Positions 34,910-43,836 are shown, counted from the stretch's first letter. The stretch: DNA of 57,169 bases from Methanoculleus chikugoensis (GCF_900095385.1 NZ_FMID01000014.1:1-57169); one strand, 5' to 3'. The notes: a model not told the origin generated them from the sequence alone. Program-made: numbers and translations.

Positions 34910-36302
34910 CTGAGTTCTCCGATAGTCGGAATTCATCGTGCAGCACCTGCAGGGCGCGTTTCCCGTCCCCACCCTTCACGACGAAGGAGACGTTCACCTC
35001 GCTTGAACCCTGCGAGATCATCATCATGTTGATGCCGGCCCGGCCGAGCGCCGAGAAGATCCGGCCGCCGGTTCCCGGCGTGCCGGCCATCCCCGCACCG
35101 ACTACCGCGAGCGCGGCGACGTCCCGGTCGTAGGTGACCTCGCGCACGACCCCCTGTTTCACGATCGGGTTGAGGGCGGCGATCGCGGCGTCCAGGTGCG
35201 ACTCGTCGATGATGAGGGAGATGTTCGCCTCGCTCGAACCCTGCGAGATCATCATGACGTTCACCTCCCGCTCGGCGAGCGCGGAGAAGATCGTCTTCGC
35301 CACGCCGGGGCGGCCGACCATCTGGGCGCCGTTGATGTTGACCAGCGCCACCTTCTCGATAAGAGCGAGGGCCTTGACCACCCGCAACTCCCGGTGCTCG
35401 TCCCGGAGGACGAGGGTGCCGGGGACTTCGGGCCGGAACGAGTTCTTGACCCGGATCGGGATATCCTTCTGCATCGCGGGTTCGATCGAACGCGGGTGAA
35501 GGACCTTCGCGCCGAAGAAGGAGAGTTCCATCACCTCAAGGTAGGAGATGTCGTCGAGCACCCGGGCGTCTTTGATGATCCGGGGATCAGAGGTCATCAC
35601 ACCGTCGACATCCGTCCAGATCCAGATCTCGTCGGCATCGACCCCGGCGCCGACGACGGCGGCCGAGTAGTCGGAGCCGCTCCGCCCGAGGGTGGTGACG
35701 ACGCCCTGCTCGGTCGTCCCCATGAACCCCATGATCACCGGGACGGTATCGGCGAGCAGCGGGGCGACCCGGGCACGAATGTTCTCAGCGCTCACCGGGA
35801 GGGCGCGGGCATCCCCGTGGTTTGCGGTCGTGACGATCCCGGCCTCGGCGCCGTCGAGGACGACCGAAGCGATCCCGCGCTGCCGCAGGGCGGCCGCGAC
35901 GATCGGGGCGGAGAGCCGTTCCCCGAAGGAGATGATGTAGTCGCGGGACCGGGGCGTCAGTTCCTTTAAGGTATGCACCGCGGTGAGGATGTTCTGCAGC
36001 CGGGTGAGCCGGTCGTCGATGATCGCGGTCACCTCGCGGGCGTGGTCGGGAGCCACCTTCTCAAGGAGCCGGGTGTGCCGCTCCCGTATCACCGAGAGAG
36101 ACGTCTCAATCCGGGGCTGCTCCTTGCTTGCCATGACCTCGTCGGTCACCGCGATGATCTGGTCGGTGACCCCCGAGCATGCCGATACGACTAATGCAAC
36201 CTCGTCGCCTGCGCTACGATGCGATTCCACGATGTCTGCGACCCTCCCGATACAGTCGGTCTCTCCGACGGAAGTGCCGCCAAATTTCATTAAAAGCCTC
36301 AT
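34902..36302 (-). CDS. lysC: Aspartate kinase
   Basis: 466 residues. It phosphorylates aspartate as the entry step to lysine, threonine and methionine. The N-terminal kinase domain starts MRLLMKFGGTSVG and includes TTLGRSGSDYSAAVV and the DPRIIKDARVLDDISYLE segment. The C-terminal third holds two ACT domains (each with the MMISQGSSE-N-S pattern: QGSSEANISLII and QGSSEVNVSFVV), which bind the feedback inhibitor. It overlaps purM by 8 nt, so both are translated from one message, and is divergent from tfrA. Confidence 0.95.
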   Translation of the reverse strand: MRLLMKFGGTSVGETDCIGRVADIVESHRSAGDEVALVVSACSGVTDQIIAVTDEVMASKEQPRIETSLSVIRERHTRLLEKVAPDHAREVTAIIDDRLTRLQNILTAVHTLKELTPRSRDYIISFGERLSAPIVAAALRQRGIASVVLDGAEAGIVTTANHGDARALPVSAENIRARVAPLLADTVPVIMGFMGTTEQGVVTTLGRSGSDYSAAVVGAGVDADEIWIWTDVDGVMTSDPRIIKDARVLDDISYLEVMELSFFGAKVLHPRSIEPAMQKDIPIRVKNSFRPEVPGTLVLRDEHRELRVVKALALIEKVALVNINGAQMVGRPGVAKTIFSALAEREVNVMMISQGSSEANISLIIDESHLDAAIAALNPIVKQGVVREVTYDRDVAALAVVGAGMAGTPGTGGRIFSALGRAGINMMMISQGSSEVNVSFVVKGGDGKRALQVLHDEFRLSENSDD

Positions 36303-36362
36303 TCTGGCTCACTTGTCCCCTGCAATTACTTTATGGTATTATACAACGCACCGACTAATAAG
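36303..36362. promoter_or_regulatory. Divergent promoter region, lysC-purM and tfrAB
   Basis: 60 bp between divergent start codons. Rightward, CTTTATGGTATTATAC at 36329-36344 contains TATA-like sequence 20-30 nt before the tfrA ATG (36363), implying a leaderless mRNA. Leftward, the complementary strand offers ATAATACC and CATAAAG for lysC. No Shine-Dalgarno sequence precedes tfrA. Confidence 0.45.
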
Positions 36363-37994
36363 ATGCATGCAGACGAGATTGTGGACGCGCACGTGCTGGT
36401 TGTCGGAAGCGGCGGCGCCGGGGTGCGGGCCGCCATCGAGGCTTCCCGGTACGGCGACGTGGTCATGGTCTCCAAGACCATCGCCGGCAAAGGCGGGTGC
36501 ACGACGATGGCGGAAGGCGGTTACAACGCCGTGCTGCGGGACCGGGACTCGGTCGACGTTCACCGCGAAGATACGTTGAAAGGCGGGGCGTACCTCAACG
36601 ACCCGGCCCTCGTGGATGCGCTGGTCCGCGAAGCGCCGGAGCGGATGGCCGACCTCGTCCGGTGGGGCGCGGTCTTCGACGTCACGGAGGACCGAGAGAT
36701 CGCGCAGCGGCCGTTCGGCGGGCAGCGGTTCCCCCGGACCTGCTACGCCGGAGACCGGACGGGCCACGAGATGATCATGACCCTCCTCGACCGGCTCGAC
36801 GCGACCGATACGCACCTCTACCAGGAGGTCTCGGTCGTCGACCTCGTGAAAGACGAGAACGGTGCGGTCGCCGGTGCGATTGCTCTCGACCGGGACGGGG
36901 ACGTCGTCCTCTTCCGCGCGGACGCGACGGTGCTCGCGACCGGCGGGGGGACGCAGGTCTACGATATATCGACGAACTCCGCCGCAGGAACCGGCGACGG
37001 GTTCGCTATGGGTTACCGGGCGGGGGCGGAACTGATCGATATGGAGATGATCCAGTTCCACCCGACCGGGGCTGTCTACCCCTACGACGCCCGCGGCCGC
37101 CTGGTGACGGAGGCCGTCCGGGGCGAGGGGGGCATCCTCTTGAATGCGCGGCGGGAGCGGTTCATGAAGCGCTACGACCCCGACCGGATGGAACTCTCCA
37201 CCCGGGACGTGGTGGCGCGGGCGATCGCGACCGAGGTGCTGGAAGGCCGGGGAACGAACCGGGGCGGGGTCTACCTGGACGTGACCCACCTCCCCGCGGA
37301 AAAGATCGAGACCCGGCTCCCGGTGATGCTGGAGCAGTTCCTCGCCTACGGTGTGGACATCCGGCGGGAGCCGATGGAGGTCGCCCCGACCGCCCACCAC
37401 ATCATGGGGGGGCTGCGGATCACCCCGGAGTGCCGGACGACTCTCCCGGGCCTCTTTGCCTGCGGGGAGGTCGCCGGCGGGGTGCACGGGGCAAACCGTC
37501 TCGGCGGGAACGCTCTCGCGGAGACGCAGGTCTTCGGGAAACGCGCCGGGGAGTCCGCCGGGAAGGCGCCCGCACGGAACGGCCGGTTTGATGAGGGTGC
37601 AATCGACGAGCAACTCCGGATGCTCGACGGTTTCTTCGAGGGAGCGATAAGCCCCGCAGACGTCAGGAGAGACCTGAAACTCACGATGTGGAACCAGGCC
37701 GGGATCTTCCGCAACGCCCCCGACCTCCGGACGGCGCTCGGGCACGTCCGCCGGCTCGCCGACCAGCGGCTCTGCGCCGCCTCGACCGCGAACCTGCTTG
37801 AATGTTGTACGGTCCGGAACATGTGCACCACGGCGTCCCTGATCGTCCGGTGCGCACTCCTGCGGCCGGAGAACCGTGGGGCGCACGTCCGTCTGGACGC
37901 GGAGATCGCGACTGATCCGGCGACGTCGCCGTTCTCCCACACCTACGTCTCGCTCGCCCGCGAGGGGATCGAGCGGCGGGAGGTCACGGCATGA
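36363..37994 (+). CDS. tfrA: Thiol:fumarate reductase (CoM/CoB) subunit A
   Basis: 543 residues from ATG 36363 (an ATG 30 nt upstream overlaps the promoter). This flavoprotein of the fumarate reductase/succinate dehydrogenase family has FAD-binding VLVVGSGGAGVRAAIEAS, the histidyl-FAD/substrate region GKGGCTTMAEGGYNA, IQFHPTGAVYPYDARG, and the GGLRI-then-ACGEVAGGVHGANRLGGN block. In methanogens TfrAB reduces fumarate with coenzymes M and B, yielding succinate for the reductive TCA branch and the heterodisulfide. It overlaps tfrB by 4 nt (ATGA). Confidence 0.94.
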   Translation: MHADEIVDAHVLVVGSGGAGVRAAIEASRYGDVVMVSKTIAGKGGCTTMAEGGYNAVLRDRDSVDVHREDTLKGGAYLNDPALVDALVREAPERMADLVRWGAVFDVTEDREIAQRPFGGQRFPRTCYAGDRTGHEMIMTLLDRLDATDTHLYQEVSVVDLVKDENGAVAGAIALDRDGDVVLFRADATVLATGGGTQVYDISTNSAAGTGDGFAMGYRAGAELIDMEMIQFHPTGAVYPYDARGRLVTEAVRGEGGILLNARRERFMKRYDPDRMELSTRDVVARAIATEVLEGRGTNRGGVYLDVTHLPAEKIETRLPVMLEQFLAYGVDIRREPMEVAPTAHHIMGGLRITPECRTTLPGLFACGEVAGGVHGANRLGGNALAETQVFGKRAGESAGKAPARNGRFDEGAIDEQLRMLDGFFEGAISPADVRRDLKLTMWNQAGIFRNAPDLRTALGHVRRLADQRLCAASTANLLECCTVRNMCTTASLIVRCALLRPENRGAHVRLDAEIATDPATSPFSHTYVSLAREGIERREVTA

Positions 37995-39454
37995 AGACGA
38001 TCACGCTACAGGTCTCGCGTTTCGACCCGGCCGTGGACGCGGAGCCGCACTTCGAGGAGTACGCCGTCCGGGTCAACGAGGGCGCCCGGGTGCTTCACGC
38101 CCTCCACGCCGTCCGCGACGGGCACGACCCGACGCTCACCTACCGCTACTGCTGCGGGTCGGGGCAGTGCGGGAGCTGCGCCGTCCGGGTGGACGGGAAA
38201 CCCGTCCTCGCCTGCATGGAGGAGGCCCGGGACGGGATGACGGTCGAGCCGCTGGACCTTCCGGTCTTAAAAGACCTGACGGTCGATATGGAGCCGGTGA
38301 TCGCGAAGATCGCCCGGATCTGCCCGGCGCCGGACGCAGTGCTCCCGGCAAAGGAAGAGATCGAGGCGATCAAGCCGCTCCGGGACTGCATCGAGTGCCT
38401 CTGCTGCGTATCGGCCTGTCCGGCGCTCCAGGTGACGGATTTCGCGGGGCCGACGGTGATCCGGCAGGAGATGCGCCTCGCCCTCGACCCCCGCGACTCC
38501 GGGGACAGGATCGCCGACGCGATCGCAAAAGGGCTCTTCTACTGCACGACCTGCAAGCGCTGCACGGAGGTCTGCCCGAAAGAGATCGACATCCCGGGGA
38601 AGGCGATCGAGAAACTCCGGGAGATCGCGAACCGCCGCGGGCTGACCCTCCCCCGCCACCGGGAGGTGGCGCGGCTGGTGCAGGAGACCGGCCGGAGCGT
38701 CGAGCGGACACAGCCGACCTTCCTCGAACAGGTGCCGGAGGTTATCGAGCCCGACGGCCCCGTCCGCGGCGAGGTGGGGTTCTTCGTCGGGTGCATGTTC
38801 AACGGCCGGGTGCCGCAGACGGCGCTCGACGCGATGGAGGTGATGAAGCGCAACGGCATCCGGGTGATCGTCCCCCACGACCAGGTCTGCTGCGGTTCGC
38901 CGCTGATCCGGACGGGGCAGACATCGTTTGTAGAGGATCTTAAGAAGAAGAACATCGAGGCCTTCGCCCGCCGGGGGATCGCGACCGTGATGACGATCTG
39001 CGCCGGGTGCGGGGCGACGCTGAAGAACGACTACGAGACGCCGTTCGAGGTGAAAGACGTCACCGAGATCCTCACCGAATACGGGATCGAGCCCACGGCG
39101 CGACTGGACGTCACGGCGACCTACCATGATCCCTGCCACCTCCTCCGCGGCCAGGGGATCAGCGAGCAGCCGCGGGCGCTCCTCCGCGAGGCCGTCCGGG
39201 AGTTCGTCGAGATGCCGACGCAGTGCTGCGGCGCCGGCGGCGGCGTCCGGTCGGGGGTGCCGGAGGAGGCGAAGGCCCTCGGGGCGAAACGCGACGAGTG
39301 CGTGAAGGCGACCGGCGCGGACGTAGTGGTGACGGTCTGCCCGTTCTGCGAGTTCCATATTGCCGACTGCACGGACGTGCCGGTGAAGAACCTGACGACG
39401 ATCCTCCTCGAGGGCTACCGGAAGAAGGACGCGGAGCGGGAAGGCTCCGCGTAA
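37991..39454 (+). CDS. tfrB: Thiol:fumarate reductase (CoM/CoB) subunit B
   Basis: 487 residues combining the iron-sulfur subunit of fumarate reductase with heterodisulfide-reductase-type domains. The N-terminal [2Fe-2S] motif is YCCGSGQCGSCAVRV, then the distal Cys in LACMEEA. Two clusters follow: CIECLCCVSACP and CTTCKRCTEVCP. Two CCG domains (CMFNGR and QVCCGSP; DPCHLLRG and CCGAGGG) resemble HdrB and form the site for CoM-SH/CoB-SH oxidation. This fused layout is diagnostic of TfrB. A short T-run follows the stop. Confidence 0.95.
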   Translation: MKTITLQVSRFDPAVDAEPHFEEYAVRVNEGARVLHALHAVRDGHDPTLTYRYCCGSGQCGSCAVRVDGKPVLACMEEARDGMTVEPLDLPVLKDLTVDMEPVIAKIARICPAPDAVLPAKEEIEAIKPLRDCIECLCCVSACPALQVTDFAGPTVIRQEMRLALDPRDSGDRIADAIAKGLFYCTTCKRCTEVCPKEIDIPGKAIEKLREIANRRGLTLPRHREVARLVQETGRSVERTQPTFLEQVPEVIEPDGPVRGEVGFFVGCMFNGRVPQTALDAMEVMKRNGIRVIVPHDQVCCGSPLIRTGQTSFVEDLKKKNIEAFARRGIATVMTICAGCGATLKNDYETPFEVKDVTEILTEYGIEPTARLDVTATYHDPCHLLRGQGISEQPRALLREAVREFVEMPTQCCGAGGGVRSGVPEEAKALGAKRDECVKATGADVVVTVCPFCEFHIADCTDVPVKNLTTILLEGYRKKDAEREGSA

Positions 39455-39507
39455 TTCTCTTTTTTTTGTGTAACACCCGATAGCCGCCGGCCAGAAGGTA
39501 TTCGGTG

Positions 39508-39612
39508 CCTCAAGAAAGTCGGCTTTGAGGCAGCGGGCACCCAGAAAAGCCATCAGATGCACCACAGGGAAACCAGGTGCGAAGATCTCCAGATATTCGG
39601 GGGGTTGATCGG
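39508..39612 (+). pseudogene. HicA-type toxin relic
   Basis: In one frame the DNA reads CLKKVGFEAAGTQKSHQ then MHHRETR, which corresponds to the HicA core (LKKxGFxxxxxxGSHxxxxH). There is no start codon and the rest of the domain is lost. It lies about 200 bp upstream of an intact HicAB pair on the same strand, so it is probably the remains of an earlier or duplicated hicA. Confidence 0.5.
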
Positions 39613-39718
39613 GAACAGAAGAGATATGCTTGTTCCGCCACCCTAACTGGTACAGGACAGATGACATCTTGCCGGGGGTTCCTGGAGGCTTCGGTCACTG
39701 AGAGCGGGTGGGGAAAGA

Positions 39719-39916
39719 ATGAAAGTGAGAGAATGCATAAAGATGATCGAAGCAGACGGATGGTATCTGGTGGCGACCCGGGGCAGTCACCGGCAGTACA
39801 AGCATCCGTCAAAGGCGGGCAGGATCACTATCGCCGGGCATCCGGCAGATGTTCTTGCTCCGGGGACGCTGAACAGTGTCCTCAAGCAGGCCGGGCTTAA
39901 AATGAGGGATGAATAA
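39719..39916 (+). CDS. hicA: HicA-family toxin (putative mRNA interferase)
   Basis: 65 residues, a complete HicA/YcfA double-stranded-RNA-binding-like fold. It has MKVRECIKMIEADGWYLVATRGSHRQYKHP with the catalytic His in GSHRQY, then AGRITIAGHPADVLAPGTLNSVLKQAGL. HicA toxins cut mRNA and tmRNA in translation-coupled or free mode. It is directly followed by hicB, whose A of ATG overlaps the last base of the hicA stop. Toxin-first order is typical of hicAB. Confidence 0.92.
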   Translation: MKVRECIKMIEADGWYLVATRGSHRQYKHPSKAGRITIAGHPADVLAPGTLNSVLKQAGLKMRDE

Positions 39917-40134
39917 TGTACCGATTTCTTGTTATCGTCGAGCAGATCGACAGCAATTACTCTGCATACTCCCCGGACCTTCCGGGGTGCGTGGCGACCG
40001 GGGCGACCCGTGAGGAAGCGGAAGAACGGATGCATGAGGCGATCGAACTCCACATCGAAGGGCTCCGGGAGGACGGGGTCCCGATTCCTCCCTCGCGGTC
40101 TTCAGCCGTCTATGTAGCAGTCAATCGAGGGTAA
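39916..40134 (+). CDS. hicB: HicB-family antitoxin
   Basis: 72 residues with the partial RNase H-like HicB fold: YRFLVIVEQIDSNYSAYSPDLPGCVATGATREEAEERMHEA corresponds to the family pattern Y-x-A-x-x-PDLPGCxxxGxTxEEAxxN. It lacks a C-terminal DNA-binding ribbon-helix-helix or HTH domain, so autoregulation may need another protein. It neutralises HicA by direct binding and is translationally coupled to hicA by a one-base overlap. Confidence 0.9.
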   Translation: MYRFLVIVEQIDSNYSAYSPDLPGCVATGATREEAEERMHEAIELHIEGLREDGVPIPPSRSSAVYVAVNRG

Positions 40135-40421
40135 CTCCACTCCGGTGTCGAGATCTTTTGCCGGGGCATCTCTACGGTTCGTTCCCTGTGCGGAACGACT
40201 TTCACGACACCGATAGAGGCCTTCGTATCGCCTATCAAACTGTAGACACCTACAATCCCTATCACGGGAGCGACAGGGATATCGAGGATACAATCCATCT
40301 CTGAGTGTTGTTCCAGGAGAGACTGGACGGCGATCTCCTGCGATCATTCATGGAACACCTGCAGGTTCGAGGGGAGCAGTGTGGAATCAGAATCGGCGGG
40401 GCGTCCTGTTCCGGAAGGGTG

Positions 40422-41564
40422 TCACTCCTGCCCGTCGCCGCGTTTCAAGAGCATCATGCTCGTGAAGATCCCGGAGAAGACGACCTGCATCCCGGCGAGG
40501 AAGAGGGCCAGCGCCCAGACGGCGTTTGCGATCTGGAAGAGCGGGCCGAACCCGGCGGCTGCCCAGTCCCGGAGGATCCCGAGCCCGACGAGGCCGCCGG
40601 CGGTCATCAGGAGGATCCCGGCGAGGAGCTCCCACTCGAGGCTGTGGTAACTCATGAGCTGGGAGATGAACGGGCCCGCCTCGCCGTAGCCCTGGACGGC
40701 CGAGTAGACGGCGATGTTGAGCCCGGCAAAGAGCGCCTGGAGCCCGCCGACAAAGAAGAGAGCGGCGAGGATGAAGGAGTGGATGAACGAGGTCTCGACC
40801 TCTCCCCGGAAGGCGAAGATGACCATCAGGAAGAAGCCGAAGACCGTGAAGAGCAGCCCGGGAACGGTGATGAACGGGATCGGCCGGTAGAGGAGCATGA
40901 ACCGGACGTGCCGCCAGCCGTCGGAGAAGCTCTGCAGTTTCGAGGGGGCGACCCGGGCGGAGTAGGTGATCGGGACTTCGTCGATCCGGAGATTGGCCTT
41001 CGCCGCCTCGATGATCATCTCGCTTGCAAACTCCATCCCCCCGGTCTTGACGTTCATTCGTTCGAGCGCCTCCCGCCGGAACGCTCGAAACCCGGTGTGC
41101 GCATCCGATATCCGGATGCCAAACACCCGGTTCAGGAGCCAGGTGAGGAAGGGGTTTCCCACATAGCGGTGGAGGGGGGGCATCGCCCCCGGCCGGATCT
41201 CCCCCCGGAGCCGGGAGCCGAGGGCCATGTCGGCGCCGGCATCGAGCAGGGCGAGGAGTTTCGGGATCTCGAGGAAGTCGTAGGTGTTGTCCGCGTCCCC
41301 GATGACGATGTACTCCCCCCGGGCACGCGCGAGCCCCGCGAGGTAGGCGTTGCCGTAGCCCCGCTTCTCCGGCCGGACGACCGTGGCCCCAAGGTCCCGG
41401 GCGATCGCCGCCGTCCGGTCGTCGGAGGAGTCGGCGATGATGATCTCGCCGTTGATCGAGAGGTCGGCAAAGACCTTCCGGATCTTATTGATGCACTCGC
41501 CGATGGTGGCCTCCTCGTTGAGCGCGGGGAGGACGACGGAGAGGGCGGGAGCGGGGGTGTCCAT
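40422..41564 (-). CDS. Glycosyltransferase family 2 (dolichyl-phosphate sugar synthase-like) with membrane domain
   Basis: 380 residues from ATG 41564; the frame is open to 41654 but without homology. The N-terminal GT-A domain begins ALSVVLPALNEEATIGECI and carries the DxD-type GDADNTYDF. The acceptor region has GFRAFRREALERM and ITYSARVAPSKLQSFSDGWRHVRFML, typical of DPM1-like enzymes. Four hydrophobic helices after residue 230 (VPGLLFTVFGFFLMVIFAF onward) anchor it. It probably makes a polyprenyl-phosphate sugar for surface glycans or N-glycosylation. It marks the start of the sugar-related genes that include the dehydrogenase at 44.5 kb. Confidence 0.88.
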   Translation of the reverse strand: MDTPAPALSVVLPALNEEATIGECINKIRKVFADLSINGEIIIADSSDDRTAAIARDLGATVVRPEKRGYGNAYLAGLARARGEYIVIGDADNTYDFLEIPKLLALLDAGADMALGSRLRGEIRPGAMPPLHRYVGNPFLTWLLNRVFGIRISDAHTGFRAFRREALERMNVKTGGMEFASEMIIEAAKANLRIDEVPITYSARVAPSKLQSFSDGWRHVRFMLLYRPIPFITVPGLLFTVFGFFLMVIFAFRGEVETSFIHSFILAALFFVGGLQALFAGLNIAVYSAVQGYGEAGPFISQLMSYHSLEWELLAGILLMTAGGLVGLGILRDWAAAGFGPLFQIANAVWALALFLAGMQVVFSGIFTSMMLLKRGDGQE

Positions 41565-41598
41565 ATTCTCAAATAGTATCGGGCTTTCGCCGTATAGA

Positions 41599-41832
41599 GT
41601 GTATCGATTGAAGTTCGGGAAGCGCGGGGTGAAGGATCTCGAAAAGATCTCCACGGCCCTCTACGTGACAAAAGAGGTACCGGGCCGGGGATGCGGGGTC
41701 AGAGCACACCGGATCACCGAACTCAAGCCTCACATCACCCTTGATGAAGCAAAAGAGGCCGTTTGCTTCATCGACGAGATGTTTCAGGAGGCGGAACCGG
41801 TGATAAAGAAAGTCAGGGAGGGGGAGACCTGA
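41599..41832 (+). pseudogene. C-terminal gene fragment (possibly Panacea/YwgA-like)
   Basis: 77 residues readable from GTG 41599, beginning VYRLKFGKRGVKDLEKISTA and containing RAHRITELKPHITLDEAKEA, a well-behaved protein sequence with no N-terminal domain. The pattern of a helix, LYVTKE, then LKPHITxxEAxEAV resembles the C-terminus of Panacea/SocA- or YwgA-like archaeal proteins, but this is a weak recognition. The 5' part is missing and runs into the promoter region of the divergent glycosyltransferase, so I treat it as a truncated remnant at the edge of the island. Confidence 0.4.
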
Positions 41833-41921
41833 TGTGCCGGAGTTCGCCATCGAACTTCAGTGCTCCGGCCGCATCGTCACTTTTCCGCGCTATGATCAGT
41901 CGGCGCTGTTAGCACCCCGGT

Positions 41922-42470
41922 TCACCGGCAGGTTGCGGACCTCACTGATAGATTGCTACCACTCTCAAGGATGACGCGGAAAGAAGAGGAGTACAACTGC
42001 CGTGTTGCATAATGTCCACCGTGTTCCTCCTGCCGGTCTCTGTTGCGCTCTCGCTCAGACCACCATCGCCATCGGCATATTGTAGGTGTTTTCATCCTGA
42101 CCTCGCGAAACATCCCTGCCCGGGACGTCGCTCGCACACCTTCGCCGAAGATCCGTTTGATGCTGGAGAAGACTCCTTCAGCTTTCCATCGCATCCCGTA
42201 GGTGGTTATCCACGACCACACCTGGTATCCTCCCCATCGGATCCGGCCTCTGACACACTCCGATAGGGCATCTGCAGGAAGACGTGAATGTAGGTCATCC
42301 ACGCAATGAAAGGGCAGGATACAGATACGGGCGGCCATGTTTCCCGGCATTCATCTGCACGAGAAGCTCGTCCCACTGATTAATGAAATCAAGTGCGAGG
42401 TAGAACTCCCCGTGCCGCACCAGGTGTTCATTGAAATTGTCCCAAAACCTCTTTGCCGGGAGAGGGTGAC
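41922..42470 (-). pseudogene. IS5-type DDE transposase wreck
   Basis: Both ends of a transposase can be read on the minus strand in different frames. The N-terminal part (about 42460-42290) reads FWDNFNEHLVRHGEFYLALD, then GKHGRPYLYP and, after a frameshift, SFIAWMTYIHVFLQMPYRSVS. The C-terminal part (about 42190-42080) reads YGMRWKAEGVFSSIKRIFGE, with the conserved catalytic Glu neighbourhood of IS5/ISNCY DDE transposases (here the Glu of RWKAEGVFSSIKR). The central catalytic region is deleted and the 3' end is degraded. It is inactive debris of an old insertion. Confidence 0.65.
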
Positions 42471-42905
42471 GCCCCCTCCCGATCCCTCCCCCGAGTGGCG
42501 ATATGCGATGGTTCGTAGAACCGGAGGAGAAGCACCGTCAGGTGCGATATCCGATGGGAAGCCGTTTCACCCCCCCTGCCCGGAAATATCGTTCAGAGGG
42601 TAGAATCCTCGGAGGTGAGCGTTCTGACCTGGGTGTACGGAACGTTTATAGATCTTTCTGGGATGACCTCAGTGACACGTCGACAACCTCGCCGTCATCG
42701 AGCACGACCTCCACTGAGCCCCGGGTCCTCTGGAAGGAGCGGTCGCGATCATCATACCGGACCCGGACACCGTATCCTGCGCCGACATGACTGCCGAACC
42801 TTCAGGGGGACGCAATTATTGTTATCGATGTAGTCTCTACCAGTCTACGATGTATCCGTTCACATCGTGGAAACCTTCATCGTGTAGACATGAGTATACA
42901 TCTGT
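42471..42905. repeat. Non-coding spacer with dispersed repeat and gene debris
   Basis: 435 bp with no intact gene. It holds a dispersed hairpin module in inverted orientation (GGTTCGTAGAACC at 42510-42522, then GCACC-GTCA-GGTGC at 42532-42545). A short minus-strand coding-like stretch at about 42660-42800 (VEVVLDDGEVVDVSL) has no start codon and is probably a fragment. Confidence 0.5.
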
Positions 42906-43139
42906 ATGACAAGCATCACAGTCAGGATCGACTCCAACCTCCGGGACCGGCTCAACGCCCTGAAAACCCATCCCCGGGAGTCATATAACGAGGTGATCGG
43001 GCGCCTGGTTGATATGGCGGTCGATGAGGAGCCTCTCAGCGACGAGGCTATCCGGGATCTCGAACGGTCGCTTGAAGATCTTCGCGCCGGGAGAGTCTAC
43101 ACCCTGGATGAGGTCATGGCGGAGCTGAAGGGGGAATGA
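42906..43139 (+). CDS. RelB-like antitoxin (ribbon-helix-helix type)
   Basis: 77 residues. The N-terminus MTSITVRIDSNLRDRLNALK is a ribbon-helix-helix DNA-binding strand-helix, followed by a helix (YNEVIGRLVDMAVDE) and an acidic C-terminal toxin-wrapping region with TLDEVMAELKGE. This matches archaeal RelB/DUF7557-type antitoxins. Its stop overlaps the start of the RelE-like toxin gene by 4 nt (ATGA), the standard coupling. It presumably represses its own operon. Confidence 0.85.
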   Translation: MTSITVRIDSNLRDRLNALKTHPRESYNEVIGRLVDMAVDEEPLSDEAIRDLERSLEDLRAGRVYTLDEVMAELKGE

Positions 43140-43408
43140 CCTATCAGGTGATCATCACCGCGACGGCCCGCCATAACCTCAGGAACATTCCAAGGCCTAT
43201 AGCAATCCGGATAGGTGAAGAGATTGCGTTGCTCGCCGACGAGACCGACCCGAAAGCACACCTCAAAAAACTGAAAGGTGCGGATAACCCACCGTTTTAT
43301 TCGCTCCGGGTCGGGGATTATCGGGCGGTTCTTTCGATAATAGATGACCTCCTGGTGATCAATCTCATCGGTGTCGGACGCCGAAGCAGGATTTACCGGA
43401 AGTTTTGA
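43136..43408 (+). CDS. RelE/ParE-family toxin
   Basis: 90 residues with the RelE fold: YQVIITATARHNLRNIPRPIAIRI, then LKKLKGADNPPFYSLRVGDYRAVLSIIDDLLVINLIGVGRRSRIYRKF (shown in part; the final strand at about residues 65-90). The Arg of VGDYRAVL and the basic C-terminal RRSRIYRKF correspond to RelE catalytic residues, so it should act as a ribosome-dependent mRNA endonuclease. The upstream antitoxin overlaps by 4 nt. Confidence 0.9.
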   Translation: MTYQVIITATARHNLRNIPRPIAIRIGEEIALLADETDPKAHLKKLKGADNPPFYSLRVGDYRAVLSIIDDLLVINLIGVGRRSRIYRKF

Positions 43409-43537
43409 CCGGGGTATCACTACAGGGGTGCCTACGGACTCAACTGGTGCCCGGACCCGCGGGGAAGAGATTGCTCCGCTGCAAGCCTCCGGCGATGCGT
43501 ATTCTATCAGAAAGCCATATCCGCACAATGAAATTAA

Positions 43538-43633
43538 CGCAAAAAATCCAGAGTACCCTTCAATATCCCGGTCATCATCGCCTACATACCGGACGTTGAA
43601 GACTGGATCGACATACGAGCGAGAAGAGAATGA
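43538..43633 (+). pseudogene. DUF4258-type toxin remnant before the YgiT-type antitoxin
   Basis: The last 31 codons of a frame ending at 43633 read VPFNIPVIIAYIPDVEDWID then IRARRE, the typical C-terminal strand of DUF4258 proteins (V-x-VYxPDxxxWxxxxxRR). Its TGA overlaps the ATG of the YgiT-type gene (ATGA). An in-frame stop at 43535 and lack of the N-terminal His-containing domain show it is truncated. The antitoxin is thus left without a complete partner. Confidence 0.55.
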
Positions 43634-43836
43634 TTCCAGAGAGATGCACCCTCTGTAAAGGAACCCTGCAGGAAGGAAAGACCGAGTTCATTGCACGGGT
43701 CGGGGACAAGATTGTTGTCGTCAGGGATGTCCCGGCGCTCGTCTGCGACCGGTGCGGCGAGGCATACTACAGTGCGGAGGTCTCAAGGAAGATCGACGCC
43801 GTGATGGCGGATGCCCATAGCAGCAGGCGAGGTTGA
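43630..43836 (+). CDS. YgiT-type zinc-finger antitoxin-like protein
   Basis: 68 residues. Two CxxC pairs (CTLCKGTL at about residues 6-13 and CDRCGEAYYS at about 39-48) form the zinc site of MqsA/YgiT N-terminal domains, with the characteristic VVRDVPALVCDRCGE between. There is no C-terminal HTH, as is common in the archaeal short form paired with DUF4258 toxins. The expected toxin upstream is only a remnant, so this may be an orphan antitoxin. Confidence 0.82.
   Translation: MIPERCTLCKGTLQEGKTEFIARVGDKIVVVRDVPALVCDRCGEAYYSAEVSRKIDAVMADAHSSRRG

Noticed and set aside
36339-37940. 533-codon minus-strand frame opposite tfrA
   Set aside because: Shadow of the conserved flavoprotein gene; composition artefact.
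40110-40298. 62-codon minus-strand ORF between hicB and the glycosyltransferase
   Set aside because: Overlaps the hicB end, has no clear ribosome site or family; possibly a fragment, but not supportable.
42503-42833. Plus-strand ORFs of 72-95 codons in the 42.5-42.8 kb spacer
   Set aside because: Low-complexity Ser/Arg/Thr composition, no start signals, and they cover repeat modules.
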